Shown here piece by piece: positions 8,001 through 16,246 of a stretch of DNA of 22,280 bases. Numbering within the stretch: the stretch's first letter is position 1; the number at the start of each line of letters is the position of its first letter. The stretch lies in NCBI GenBank assembly GCA_947628925.1, contig CANRBU010000010.1, positions 1-22,280 of the forward strand. Reading direction: 5' to 3'. Both the position numbers and the translations under genes were made by a program. Source of the stretch: an uncultured Clostridia bacterium (GTDB taxonomy: Bacteria > Bacillota > Clostridia > TANB77 > CAG-508). The notes beneath the pieces are model-generated. The model made no database searches, had not been told where the DNA came from, and was given only the letters and a program-made list of their open reading frames with translations.

Positions 8001-8174
8001 ATGTATTTATTATTTAATTTTTTCTTTTTAATTTTTAGTTTAATTTTAGGTGTAAGAAATGTTGCTTATGGACTTTATGAAATTAAGCAAAATAAAAATA
8101 AAGCTGGTGGTATCAGCTTTATTGTATTTTGTTTAATAACAATTATATTTTGTAACATAACTATTTGGCTTTAA
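8001..8174 (+). CDS. 57-residue two-helix membrane protein, candidate germinant receptor D subunit
   Basis: ATG at 8001 follows a full AGGAGG (7985-7990) with a ten-base spacer, 23 bases after the gerC stop. The product starts MYLLFNFFFLIFSLILGVRN, has a short charged loop EIKQNKNKAGG (around residues 29-39) and a second helix ending CNITIW. Two helices with a polar turn, small size and location right after gerC match the small D subunits described for some Bacillus germinant receptors, which modulate receptor activity; sequence homology cannot be judged at this length. It ends five bases from the end of the convergent secG gene. Confidence 0.7.
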   Translation: MYLLFNFFFLIFSLILGVRNVAYGLYEIKQNKNKAGGISFIVFCLITIIFCNITIWL

Positions 8175-8178
8175 AATA

Positions 8179-8430
8179 TTACACTGCCATATATAAGATT
8201 GATAGTACAAGTGTTAATATTGCAAATAGGATAGCTAAAGCAATAGTCCATCTTTTTAGCTTTCCTTCTTTAGTTTTGCCTTTATTTTTTTCATAAAAAT
8301 TATTTGTTGATGAACCTGTTATTGTTGCAGATGCTCCTCCATCATCTTTTGCCTGTATTAATGCTAATATAATAACTGCTAATGCTATTAAAAAATATAC
8401 AACTGTTAAAATTATTCTTGCTATTTCCAT
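8179..8430 (-). CDS. secG: Preprotein translocase subunit SecG
   Basis: 83 residues with a GAAAGGA ribosome binding site. Two hydrophobic helices (about 4-25 and 60-82) flank a Gly/Ser-rich linker containing ALIQAKDDGGAS and TGSSTNNFYEKNKGK, the usual SecG layout. SecG joins SecYE in the inner membrane and assists SecA-driven protein export. It follows groEL on the same strand after a 105-base gap with a candidate promoter of its own. No in-frame CGG. Confidence 0.92.
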   Translation of the reverse strand: MEIARIILTVVYFLIALAVIILALIQAKDDGGASATITGSSTNNFYEKNKGKTKEGKLKRWTIALAILFAILTLVLSILYMAV

Positions 8431-8472
8431 TTTTATACCATTCCTTTCTAGGTCTCTTTATTTACTTGTGCT

Positions 8473-8501
8473 ATTTTATCATATATTTTCAAAAAATGCA
8501 A
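8473..8501 (-). promoter_or_regulatory. Candidate promoter of secG
   Basis: Minus-strand -35 TTGCAT (8501-8496), 17-base spacer, -10 TAAAAT (8478-8473), about 45 bases before the secG start. No clear terminator separates groEL from it, so read-through is also possible. Confidence 0.4.
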
Positions 8502-8535
8502 ATATTACCACTATTTTTATTAAAATTTCTTAATT

Positions 8536-10173
8536 TTAATACATTCCTTCCATTCCTGAAGCCATACCATGATTATCTCCACAATTACATTGTTTCTCTT
8601 CTGGTGCATCTGTTACAATACTTTCTGTTGTTAATACCATTGATGCAATTGATGTTGCATTTTGAAGTGCACTTCTTGTTACTTTTGTAGGATCTACTAT
8701 TCCGACTTTTTTCATATCTACATATACTTCTTTACTAGCATCAAAACCTGTACCTATTGGTGATTGTTTGATTTTATCAACAATAACTGCTGGTTCTAGA
8801 CCTGCATTTATTGCAATTTGTTTTGCTGGTTCTTCTAATGCTTTTAATATAATTTTAGCACCTAATTTTTCTCCACCTTCAAGTTTTTCTGTGCTCTTTT
8901 CTACTTTACTAATAACATTTATTAGTGCTGTTCCTCCTCCTGATACAATACCTTCTTCAACTGCTGCTTTTGTAGCTGATAAAGCATCTTCTATTCTTAA
9001 TTTCTTTTCTTTCATTTCTACTTCTGTTGCAGCTCCTACTTCTATAACAGCTACACCACCTGCCATTTTGGCTAATCTTTCTTGTAAATTTTCTTTATCA
9101 TAACTACTTGTTGTTTCTTCAATTTGTGCTTTTATTTGTTTGATTCTTGCTGATATTTGTTCTTTATCTCCAACACCATCTACAATAATTGTATTTTCTT
9201 TTTGAACTTTTACTTGTTTTGCTTTACCTAATTGTTCTATTGTTACATCTTTTAATTCTAAGCCTAAATCAGATGTAATAACTTCTCCACCTGTTAATAT
9301 TGCAATATCTTCTAACATTGCTTTTCTCTTATCTCCAAAGCCAGGTGCTTTTACAGCAACAACATTTAAAACACCTCTTAATTTATTTAATACTAATGTT
9401 GATAGTGCTTCACCTTCAATATCATCACATATTATTACTAATTTTCCAGATTGTTGCATTAAAGCTTCTAATAGTGGTAAAATTTCTTGAATATTACTTA
9501 TTTTTTTATCAGTTATTAATATGTATGGATTTTCAAATACTGCTTCCATTTTATCTGTGTCTGTTACCATATATGGTGATACATATCCTTTGTCAAATTG
9601 CATTCCTTCTACAACATTAAGTTCTGTATTTGATGTTTTTGATTCTTCAATTGTAATAACACCATCTTTTGATACTTTTTCCATTGCTTCTGCAATTAAA
9701 TCCCCAATTTCTGTGCTGTTTGCTGATATGCTAGCAACTCTTGCAATATCTTCTTTTCCATTTACAGCTGAACTGATTTCTTTTAAGCCGTCAACTGCTA
9801 CTTGTACAGCTTTGTCCATTCCTCTTTTCATTGCCATTGGGTCTGCACCTGCTGCAACATTTTTTACTCCTTCTTTAATCATACTTTGTGCTAAAACTGT
9901 AGCTGTAGTTGTACCATCACCTGCTACATCATTTGTTTTTTCTGATACTTCTTTAACTATTCTAGCTCCCATATTTTCATATTTGTCTTCTAATTCAATT
10001 TCTTTTGCTATTGTTACACCATCATTTGTAATTAATGGTGCTCCAAAACTTTTGTCTAATACTACATTCCTTCCTTTTGGTCCTAAAGTTACTTTTACGG
10101 TGTCTGCTAATTTATTTACACCTTCTAATAATGCTCTTCTAGCATCTTCTCCAAATTTAATTTGTTTTGCCAT
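8536..10173 (-). CDS. groEL: Chaperonin GroEL (60 kDa)
   Basis: 545 residues, the normal length, starting MAKQIKFGEDARRAL after GAAAGGAAGG. Standard landmarks: VTLGPKGRNVVLDKSFGAP and DGVTIAKEI near the N-terminus, VAGDGTTTATVLAQ for ATP binding, APGFGDKRKAMLEDIAILTG in the apical/intermediate part and GIVSGGGTALI towards the C-terminal equatorial domain. The tail ends CNCGDNHGMASGMEGMY instead of plain GGM repeats, with two Cys. It forms the folding chamber with GroES in the cytosol. It is 33 bases after groES and under CIRCE control. No in-frame CGG in 545 codons. Confidence 0.98.
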   Translation of the reverse strand: MAKQIKFGEDARRALLEGVNKLADTVKVTLGPKGRNVVLDKSFGAPLITNDGVTIAKEIELEDKYENMGARIVKEVSEKTNDVAGDGTTTATVLAQSMIKEGVKNVAAGADPMAMKRGMDKAVQVAVDGLKEISSAVNGKEDIARVASISANSTEIGDLIAEAMEKVSKDGVITIEESKTSNTELNVVEGMQFDKGYVSPYMVTDTDKMEAVFENPYILITDKKISNIQEILPLLEALMQQSGKLVIICDDIEGEALSTLVLNKLRGVLNVVAVKAPGFGDKRKAMLEDIAILTGGEVITSDLGLELKDVTIEQLGKAKQVKVQKENTIIVDGVGDKEQISARIKQIKAQIEETTSSYDKENLQERLAKMAGGVAVIEVGAATEVEMKEKKLRIEDALSATKAAVEEGIVSGGGTALINVISKVEKSTEKLEGGEKLGAKIILKALEEPAKQIAINAGLEPAVIVDKIKQSPIGTGFDASKEVYVDMKKVGIVDPTKVTRSALQNATSIASMVLTTESIVTDAPEEKQCNCGDNHGMASGMEGMY

Positions 10174-10206
10174 TTTATATCCTTCCTTTCACTTATAATC
10201 ATTTTA

Positions 10207-10488
10207 TTATTCTACAACTGCTAAAATATCTTCTTGTTTTATAATTATATACTCTTGACCTTCATATTTTACTTCTGTTCCGCCATATTTGCTAACTATT
10301 ACATTATCACCTTTTTTTACATACATTTCTTCTACTTTTCCGTCTATTTTTTCACCTGGTCCTACTTCAATCACCTCTGCAACTTGTGGTTTTTCTTGTG
10401 CTGAGCTTGCTAAAATAATACCACTTTTTGTTGTTTCTTCACTTTCTTTCATTTTTACAAGTACTCTACTTCCTAATGGTTTAATCAT
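10207..10488 (-). CDS. groES: Co-chaperonin GroES (10 kDa)
   Basis: 93 residues beginning MIKPLGSRVLVKMKESEETT. The mobile loop (TKSGIILASSAQEKPQ) and the beta-barrel with VGPGEKIDGK and VIVSKYGGTEVKYEGQEY are all typical. It caps the GroEL ring. The ribosome binding site GAAAGGAATG is shared with several genes here. First gene of the heat-shock operon; the CIRCE operator lies about 50 bases upstream. Confidence 0.97.
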   Translation of the reverse strand: MIKPLGSRVLVKMKESEETTKSGIILASSAQEKPQVAEVIEVGPGEKIDGKVEEMYVKKGDNVIVSKYGGTEVKYEGQEYIIIKQEDILAVVE

Positions 10489-10536
10489 TTTACCTCATTC
10501 CTTTCTTTTTGGTATATTATACCTTCCATTTTGTTT

Positions 10537-10563
10537 TTAGCACTCTATTTGTTTGACTGCTAA
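10537..10563 (-). promoter_or_regulatory. CIRCE operator (HrcA binding site) of groESL
   Basis: On the plus strand TTAGCACTC, nine bases, then GACTGCTAA. The CIRCE consensus is TTAGCACTC-N9-GAGTGCTAA, so one base of 18 differs. It lies just downstream of the -10 region, where HrcA binding blocks transcription until heat shock. Confidence 0.93.
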
Positions 10564-10564
10564 T

Positions 10565-10593
10565 AATTTATACCCTATTTGGAAAATTGTCAA
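10565..10593 (-). promoter_or_regulatory. Promoter of the groES-groEL operon
   Basis: Minus-strand perfect -35 TTGACA (10593-10588), then either TAAATT with a 17-base spacer (10570-10565) or an overlapping TATAAA with 15 bases. The CIRCE element follows directly. Confidence 0.7.
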
Positions 10594-10678
10594 TACTTTT
10601 TTTGCATTTTTCACATAAATTTCACAATTTCTTTCTATTATATGTGTATTAATAGATAAATATGCCTAATTAAAAAGC

Positions 10679-10704
10679 AAAAAGCCCGGAATTTTTATCC
10701 GAGC
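10679..10704 (-). terminator. Rho-independent terminator of the unknown cassette gene
   Basis: Minus-strand stem GCTCGGA / TCCGGGC (10704-10698 and 10690-10684) with one T-G pair and a 7-base loop, followed by five T. It is much more GC-rich than other hairpins here. It lies 13 bases after the stop of the gene at 10717. Confidence 0.8.
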
Positions 10705-10716
10705 TTCTTGCGAGGG

Positions 10717-11166
10717 TTAGGCGAAAGTAGCTTTTGTGAGAACAACTAAGCCATCTCCTGCGCCAGTCATCTCCATAATTGCTTTCACTGTCAACATACA
10801 TCTGTTGACTATGAATTCAAACTCTGGATTTTTATCATCCAGATATGTAACCAGATGCAACTGCTCTTTGTTGTTCAATGATGCCAATGCTCTCACCTTG
10901 CCGTCGTCAAGGAGTAGAAAATATTGAGTTTCAGATTGCTCCTCATCCAACAATTTTTTCATCTCCCTGCGATACCACTTTCTCTGTCTCACATTTTTGA
11001 TGTCGCGCCGCACTTCTAGGGCTTTGTCTATATCCTCTTCTAGAAAGGACTTAAACTCAATCCCAGTTCTTGAATCTTCAAAATCTACATACCCATTGTC
11101 CTGAGAATCATTTACAGGATAGACATAAATTCCTTTCCGTGCGTATTCTCCTTGCTGTTTTTTCAT
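10717..11166 (-). CDS. Unknown 149-residue protein with unusual codon use (two in-frame CGG)
   Basis: ATG at 11166 follows AAGGAGG at ideal spacing; a GTG further upstream (11199) has no support. I do not recognise the family. The protein is soluble and charged, with a basic helical stretch RQRKWYRREMKKLLDEE around the middle and a C-terminal part containing VNRCMLTVKAIMEMTGAGDG. Unlike its neighbours it uses Arg codons CGG (11139-11137, residue 10, and 11010-11008), CGC and AGG, and its base composition is less AT-rich, pointing to acquisition from another organism. It has its own promoter and terminator. If CGG shifts the frame in this host, translation would leave the frame at residue 10 and stop nine codons later, so expression is in doubt. 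Confidence 0.7.
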   Translation of the reverse strand: MKKQQGEYARKGIYVYPVNDSQDNGYVDFEDSRTGIEFKSFLEEDIDKALEVRRDIKNVRQRKWYRREMKKLLDEEQSETQYFLLLDDGKVRALASLNNKEQLHLVTYLDDKNPEFEFIVNRCMLTVKAIMEMTGAGDGLVVLTKATFA

Positions 11167-11203
11167 TTTGTTACCCTCCTTGTGATATTTTATGTACACT
11201 TAT

Positions 11204-11232
11204 ATTATAACATAATATGACTATTTTTTCAA
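11204..11232 (-). promoter_or_regulatory. Sigma-A-type promoter of the unknown cassette gene
   Basis: Minus-strand -35 TTGAAA (11232-11227, inside the last codons of pyrG), 17-base spacer, perfect -10 TATAAT (11209-11204), 38 bases before the start. Confidence 0.65.
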
Positions 11233-12834
11233 ATTTTTAGCTGATTTAACTAGTCCCACAAACACTGGAGATGGTTTATTTGGCCTTGATTTTAATTCCG
11301 GATGGAATTGTCCAGCAATAAAATAAGGGTGAACTTTATTACTTAATTCTACAATTTCAACTAAATTTCCATCAGGTGAAGTTCCTGAACATATTAACCC
11401 TGCTTCTTCTAATTTTTGTTTATATGAATTGTTATATTCAAAACGATGTCTATGTCTTTCCTGAATTTCATCTTTTTCATATAATTCATGTGCTAAGCTA
11501 TCTTGTTTTAAAACACATGGATAGCTTCCTAAACGCATAGTACCACCTTTTTTGCGTATTGCTTTTTGTTCTTCCATAATATGAATTACTGGATTTTTAG
11601 TTGTTTGACTAAATTCTGCTGAGTTAGCATCTTCTAGTCCTAGTACATGTCTTGCATATTCAACAACTGCCATTTGCATTCCTAAACAAATTCCTAAAAA
11701 TGGTATTTTATTTTCTCTTGCATATTTAATGGTTTCTATCATACCTTCAATTCCTCTTTCTCCAAAGCCACCTGGTACAATAATTCCATCTAAGTTACTT
11801 AATTTTTGTTTTACAGTTTCTGGTGTAATAGTTTCTGAATCTATTAATTCAACTTTTGTTGTAACTCTATTTGCAAAACCTGCATGTCTAATGCTTTCTA
11901 TTACTGAAATATATGAATCTTCTAGTTTTACATATTTACCAACAATTCCAATTGTTACTACATCATTTGCATCAATCTGACGAATTATATCTATCATTTC
12001 TTCCCATCTTTGATTATCTGGAACATAATTTTCTAGTTTTAAATGATTACATACTTCTCTAGCTAACCCTTCTTCTTCAAGCATTAAAGGTACTGCATAT
12101 AGACAATCTGCTGTTTTATTTTGAATAACACTAGTTTTTCTAACATTGCAAAATAGAGAAAGTTTTTCCCTTATTGTATCTGGAATATCTTGTTCTGTTC
12201 TACATACTAATATATCTGGTTTTATTCCTAAACTTTGCAATTCTTTTACTGAGTGCTGTGTTGGTTTTGATTTTATTTCATTTGACCCAAATATGTATGG
12301 TAATAATGTAACATGGATATATATAACATCTTCAGGATTTTTTTCAAGCCCTACCTGTCTAATTGCTTCTATAATTGATAGTCCTTCAATATCTCCAACT
12401 GTTCCACCTATTTCTGTTATAACTATTTCTGTTTCTGTATTTTCAAAACCATATATTTTTTCTTTTATTTCATTTGTAATATGTGGAATTACTTGTACAG
12501 TTTTTCCTAAATAGTCTCCTCTTCTTTCTTTGTCTAAAACATTTGAATAGATTTGTCCCATTGTTACACTTGAATTTTTTGTTAGGTTTTCATTAACAAA
12601 TCTTTCATAATGCCCTAAATCCAAGTCTGTTTCAGCACCATCATCAGTAACAAAAACTTCACCATGCTCATATGGGTTCATTGTTCCTGGATCTATATTT
12701 ATATATGGATCAAATTTTTGTATTGTTACTTTATAACCTCTATTTTTTAATAATCTTCCTAAAGATGCTGCTGTAATTCCTTTTCCTAAACCTGATACAA
12801 CTCCACCAGTAATAAAAATATACTTAGTATTCAT
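11221..12834 (-). CDS. pyrG: CTP synthase
   Basis: 537 residues from ATG at 12834, which matches the family start MNTKYIFITGGVVSGLGKG. A TTG six bases upstream is better spaced from the AAAGGGG site and could be used instead. N-terminal synthetase domain: GKGITAASLGRLLKNRG, the metal/UTP region around HYERFVNENLTKNSS and IGGTVGDIEG. C-terminal glutamine amidotransferase: oxyanion region PGGFGERG, nucleophile Cys in LGICLGMQMAVVEYA, and the His-Glu pair in QFHPELKS. It makes CTP from UTP, ATP and glutamine in the cytosol. Last gene of the radA-disA-cyclophilin-pyrG run. No in-frame CGG in 537 codons. Confidence 0.97.
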   Translation of the reverse strand: MNTKYIFITGGVVSGLGKGITAASLGRLLKNRGYKVTIQKFDPYINIDPGTMNPYEHGEVFVTDDGAETDLDLGHYERFVNENLTKNSSVTMGQIYSNVLDKERRGDYLGKTVQVIPHITNEIKEKIYGFENTETEIVITEIGGTVGDIEGLSIIEAIRQVGLEKNPEDVIYIHVTLLPYIFGSNEIKSKPTQHSVKELQSLGIKPDILVCRTEQDIPDTIREKLSLFCNVRKTSVIQNKTADCLYAVPLMLEEEGLAREVCNHLKLENYVPDNQRWEEMIDIIRQIDANDVVTIGIVGKYVKLEDSYISVIESIRHAGFANRVTTKVELIDSETITPETVKQKLSNLDGIIVPGGFGERGIEGMIETIKYARENKIPFLGICLGMQMAVVEYARHVLGLEDANSAEFSQTTKNPVIHIMEEQKAIRKKGGTMRLGSYPCVLKQDSLAHELYEKDEIQERHRHRFEYNNSYKQKLEEAGLICSGTSPDGNLVEIVELSNKVHPYFIAGQFHPELKSRPNKPSPVFVGLVKSAKNLKK

Positions 12835-12863
12835 ATTCAATTTTTCATCCCCTTTATAATATT

Positions 12864-13646
12864 TTATTGAATTGAGCTAGCATAATTTTGATAATACCAT
12901 GTCATCATATCAAATGGCTCTAATGTTTCTGGTAAACCATAATCTACTCCGTTTGTTTCTACTGATATTGATTTAATAACAGGTGGATTAACTGGTGTGC
13001 TTTGTTCTGAGCTACTTGATTCTTCACTATCATCTGCTGATTTTACTTCTACTTCTTCAATTTTATGTACAACATCTAAGCCTTCAATTACTTTTCCAAA
13101 TGGTGTATAAAGTCCATCCAAACTAGAAGTTGCTTTTGTCATTATAAAAAATTGTGAACTTCCTGAATTGTAAGATTCATCTAATAATTCTGAAGAATAT
13201 TGGCTGTAATCTGCTCTTGCTACACCTATTACTCCTTCTTCAAATTTGATATCATTTTCTACATCATTTGCAATAAATTCACCTTTAATTGTATATTCTT
13301 CATCTTCTCCGCCATCTTTTAAATCTGCAAGAGTTGCATTTGTTGTTCCTTCTCCGTCTTTACTTCCTGCTTGTATCATAAAATCTTTTATAATTCTATG
13401 AAATTTATTTCCATTATAATATCCTCTGTTAGCAAGTGCAATAAAGTTTGCAACAGATTCTGGTGCTTTATCTGGATATAATTCTATTTTGATTGTTCCA
13501 AAATTTTCAACTTCCATTGTAGCAATTGGATTTTTTACTTCCATTGTTGCCTTTTTATAATATCCAAATCCAACTACTCCTATTAGAGCAATTAAAGCTA
13601 TACATGCTACTACCCAAATAACTATTTTTAATTTTTCATTTTTCAT
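12864..13646 (-). CDS. Membrane-anchored cyclophilin-type peptidyl-prolyl cis-trans isomerase
   Basis: About 260 residues. ATG at 13646 is chosen: the SD-to-start layout (AAGGG, about 12 bases) mirrors that of other genes here; a GTG at 13655 is only three bases from the SD. One hydrophobic helix near the N-terminus (IVIWVVACIALIALIGVVGF) anchors it. The cyclophilin domain then shows ESVANFIALANRGYY, FHRIIKDFMIQAG, SQFFIMTKAT and YTPFGKVIEGLDVVHKIEEV. Such enzymes speed proline isomerisation in exported or surface proteins. An acidic Ser/Glu insert (SADDSEESSSSEQST) interrupts the C-terminal part. It lies 32 bases after disA (counting from this start). No in-frame CGG. Confidence 0.9.
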   Translation of the reverse strand: MKNEKLKIVIWVVACIALIALIGVVGFGYYKKATMEVKNPIATMEVENFGTIKIELYPDKAPESVANFIALANRGYYNGNKFHRIIKDFMIQAGSKDGEGTTNATLADLKDGGEDEEYTIKGEFIANDVENDIKFEEGVIGVARADYSQYSSELLDESYNSGSSQFFIMTKATSSLDGLYTPFGKVIEGLDVVHKIEEVEVKSADDSEESSSSEQSTPVNPPVIKSISVETNGVDYGLPETLEPFDMMTWYYQNYASSIQ

Positions 13647-13678
13647 CTTTTTCACATTCCCTTCTAAATTTTTATATG

Positions 13679-14761
13679 TTATGCAATCATGTTATCAAAC
13701 ATAAACTGCTCTTGCATTCTTCTTAGTGATTGTTTTATTGTTCGTGCTCTTACTTCCCCAATTCCATCTACTTCATCTAAGCTCTCAATGTCTGCTGCTA
13801 GAATATGTTGAAATGATTTATAACATGTAATTAAATTGTCAACTATGTTGTTTGGCATTCTTGGAATCTTATTTAAAATTCGATAACCTCTTGTATAAAC
13901 ACCAAGTTCATCATAATTTTCAAAGTTTTCATATCCTAATATTTTAGCAATAGTTTCTTCTTTTGTCAATTCCTCATATGGTATTTCTGATATTTTCTCC
14001 ATCAACATTTCTGGTGTTTTTTTCTTTTTACTACCTACCATATAATCTTTAATAATTAATAGTTCTTCTGTTTCTACACCACCTATTAATTCATCTAACT
14101 GCATTTGAACAAGTCTACCATCATTACCCAATTCGTAAATTTGATTTTGAATATCTTGTACTATTCTCATAACCATTTCCGCTCTTTGAATTGCTACTAT
14201 TACATTTTCTAATGTAACTATATCATTGAACTCATATTCATTTAAAATGCTTAACTTGTTGTCAAATACTTTTTTGTATCTTTCCAATGTTTGAACACCT
14301 TGATTAGCTCTATTTAGTACAACATCTGTATCTTCTAGGACATAGCGTTCATTTCCTTTAAAAATTGTAATAATATTTCTTCTTTGTGATATACTAATAA
14401 CCAATTCGCCTGTCTGCTTTGCAGTTCTTTCAGCTGTTCTGTGCCTTGTTCCTGTTTCTTTTGTTTCAATTAACCTTGATGGAATTAATTGTGCATTTGC
14501 TAATAAAATCTTTTTCATATCACCACTTAAAATAATTGCCCCATCCATTTTAGCTAACTCATACAGTTTTGAAGATGAATAGTCTTCATTTATAGCAAAG
14601 CCTCCATCAACTACTTCTTTTATAACATCACTTTGATTAGTAATTAGAAGTAATGCACCTGTTTTGGCTCTTAAAATATTTTCTAGACCTTCTCTAATTG
14701 GTGTGCCTGGTGCAATTAGCTTTAGAATTTCCGTGATTTCAGTTTCGTTGCTTTTTCTCAG
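13679..14761 (-). CDS. disA: DNA integrity scanning diadenylate cyclase DisA, non-ATG start
   Basis: 360 residues if translation starts at CTG 14761-14759, seven bases after a GGGGGG site; the first ATG in frame (14548) would remove 71 residues. The product then begins RKSNETEITEILKLIAPGTP, as expected for DisA; the preceding ATT could also serve. Catalytic motifs: DGA (residues 73-75) and RHR (106-108) within GTRHRTAERTAKQTGE. The C-terminal helix-hairpin-helix reads LDEVDGIGEVRARTIKQSL. DisA is an octamer that makes c-di-AMP and slows at DNA branch structures, checking DNA integrity before sporulation and at spore outgrowth. It lies 16 bases after radA, the conserved neighbour. No in-frame CGG. 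Confidence 0.95.
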   Translation of the reverse strand: MRKSNETEITEILKLIAPGTPIREGLENILRAKTGALLLITNQSDVIKEVVDGGFAINEDYSSSKLYELAKMDGAIILSGDMKKILLANAQLIPSRLIETKETGTRHRTAERTAKQTGELVISISQRRNIITIFKGNERYVLEDTDVVLNRANQGVQTLERYKKVFDNKLSILNEYEFNDIVTLENVIVAIQRAEMVMRIVQDIQNQIYELGNDGRLVQMQLDELIGGVETEELLIIKDYMVGSKKKKTPEMLMEKISEIPYEELTKEETIAKILGYENFENYDELGVYTRGYRILNKIPRMPNNIVDNLITCYKSFQHILAADIESLDEVDGIGEVRARTIKQSLRRMQEQFMFDNMIA

Positions 14762-14777
14762 AATAATTCCCCCCTTT

Positions 14778-16139
14778 TTAAATAATGCCTGCTTTTTTTA
14801 TAGCTTCTTTAACATCTTTTACACCTATTATATCTAATTTAAATTTTTCTTTCAATAGTTTTTTATTACTTTCTGGAATAATTGCATGCTTAAATCCCAA
14901 TTTTTCTGCTTCTTTTAGCCTTTTTTCAATCAAATTAATTCTTCTAACTTCCCCTGTTAGACCAACTTCTCCAATAATAACACAATCTTTTGGTATTGGT
15001 TTATTTTTAAAAATTGATGATACTACCATCACAATTCCCAAGTCGATAGATGGCTCATTTAGACGCAAGCCTCCTACTACATTTACATATACATCTTGGT
15101 TTGATAAAAACATACCTGTCTTTTTTTCAATAACTGCTATTAATATAGCTAATCTATTAAAATCAATGCCATTTGCAGTCCTCTTTGGATAATTGCTAAC
15201 TGTCTGTGTAGTTAAAGCTTGTAATTCAACTAAAATCGGCCTAGTTCCTTCCATGCATGATACAACACATGAACCTGACGGATTGTCATCTCTTTCCGAA
15301 ATGAGTACATCTGAAGGATTTTTTATTTCACACATTCCTTCTTCTTTCATTTCAAACATCCCTATTTCATTTGTAGAACCAAAACGATTTTTTACACCTC
15401 TTAAAATTCTATAAGAAAAATATCTTTCTCCTTCTAAATATAATACTGTGTCTACCATGTGTTCTAAAACTCTTGGTCCTGCGATATTTCCTTCTTTAGT
15501 AACATGTCCTATAATGATTGTTGTGATATTTTTTGATTTACAAATTCGCATAATTTGTGCTGTTATTTCTCTTACTTGACTTACACTACCAGCAACTGCT
15601 GATAATTCATCTGAATACATAGTTTGAATAGAATCAATAATTACAAGCTTTGGCTCTGTTTCGTTAATTGCTTGATCTACTAAATCGATATTTGTTTCTC
15701 CTAAAAATAATATATTTTCATTTTTGATACCAAGCCTGTCTGCTCTTAATTTTATTTGTTCTGCTGATTCTTCACCAGAAACATATAAAACTTTGCCTTC
15801 ACCTTGAACTTTATCACATATCTGTAGAATAAGTGTTGATTTGCCAATGCCAGGCTCTCCTCCTAGCAAAACTAGAGAACCTTTTACTAGTCCTCCTCCT
15901 AGCACTCTATCTAATTCTTCAAAGCCTGTTGATGTACGCAAAGTTTCTTTAGCTTCATAAGAATCCAACTTTTGAGGTTTTACATACCCCTTATCATTTT
16001 TACTACTAGCTGTATTTTTAGAGTCAATGACTTTTTGCTCATAAAAACTGTTCCAGCTATTACATGCAGGGCACTTTCCTAGCCATTTTGCAGATTCGTA
16101 TCCACATTCATTGCAAACAAAAACTGTTTTACTTTTCAT
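14778..16139 (-). CDS. radA: DNA repair protein RadA (Sms)
   Basis: 453 residues, the family length, after CAGGAGGAGTGT. Zinc finger with Cys9, Cys12, Cys23 and Cys26 (CNECG...CPAC), Walker A GGEPGIGKST, the RadA-specific KNRFG motif (KNRFGSTNEIG) and a C-terminal Lon-protease-like domain (PSIDLGIVMVVSSIFKNKP, VIIGEVGLTGEVR). It is a RecA-like helicase that extends heteroduplex during recombinational repair. First gene of the run with disA, cyclophilin and pyrG. No in-frame CGG. Confidence 0.97.
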   Translation of the reverse strand: MKSKTVFVCNECGYESAKWLGKCPACNSWNSFYEQKVIDSKNTASSKNDKGYVKPQKLDSYEAKETLRTSTGFEELDRVLGGGLVKGSLVLLGGEPGIGKSTLILQICDKVQGEGKVLYVSGEESAEQIKLRADRLGIKNENILFLGETNIDLVDQAINETEPKLVIIDSIQTMYSDELSAVAGSVSQVREITAQIMRICKSKNITTIIIGHVTKEGNIAGPRVLEHMVDTVLYLEGERYFSYRILRGVKNRFGSTNEIGMFEMKEEGMCEIKNPSDVLISERDDNPSGSCVVSCMEGTRPILVELQALTTQTVSNYPKRTANGIDFNRLAILIAVIEKKTGMFLSNQDVYVNVVGGLRLNEPSIDLGIVMVVSSIFKNKPIPKDCVIIGEVGLTGEVRRINLIEKRLKEAEKLGFKHAIIPESNKKLLKEKFKLDIIGVKDVKEAIKKAGII

Positions 16140-16167
16140 ACACTCCTCCTGTACCCAATTTATTACG

Positions 16168-16210
16168 AAAAAAGTATAGCATAATTTTAATAATTACGCT
16201 ATACTTTTTT
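16168..16210. terminator. Hairpin between the 16282 gene and radA
   Basis: Perfect 13-base inverted repeat AAAAAAGTATAGC / GCTATACTTTTTT, extended inward by near-complementary ATAATT/AATTAC. On the minus strand it ends in a T run, so it can terminate the gene at 16282-16614; it is symmetric and could also work on the other strand. Confidence 0.75.
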
Positions 16211-16227
16211 TAAAATTCACTAAAATT

Positions 16228-16246
16228 TCACAAATTAAGTTTGTGA
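16228..16246. promoter_or_regulatory. Palindrome TCACAAA-N5-TTTGTGA upstream of radA
   Basis: Perfect 7-base arms. On the minus strand a TATAAT (16251-16246) directly precedes and overlaps it, with only a weak -35 (TTAGTG), so it may be an operator just after a radA promoter. It does not fit the LexA-type GAAC-N4-GTTC box. Confidence 0.35.

Noticed and set aside
8382..10198. Several long open frames on the plus strand opposite groEL
   Set aside because: They mirror the codon structure of groEL, have no ribosome binding sites and show low-complexity Leu/Ser/Thr-rich products.
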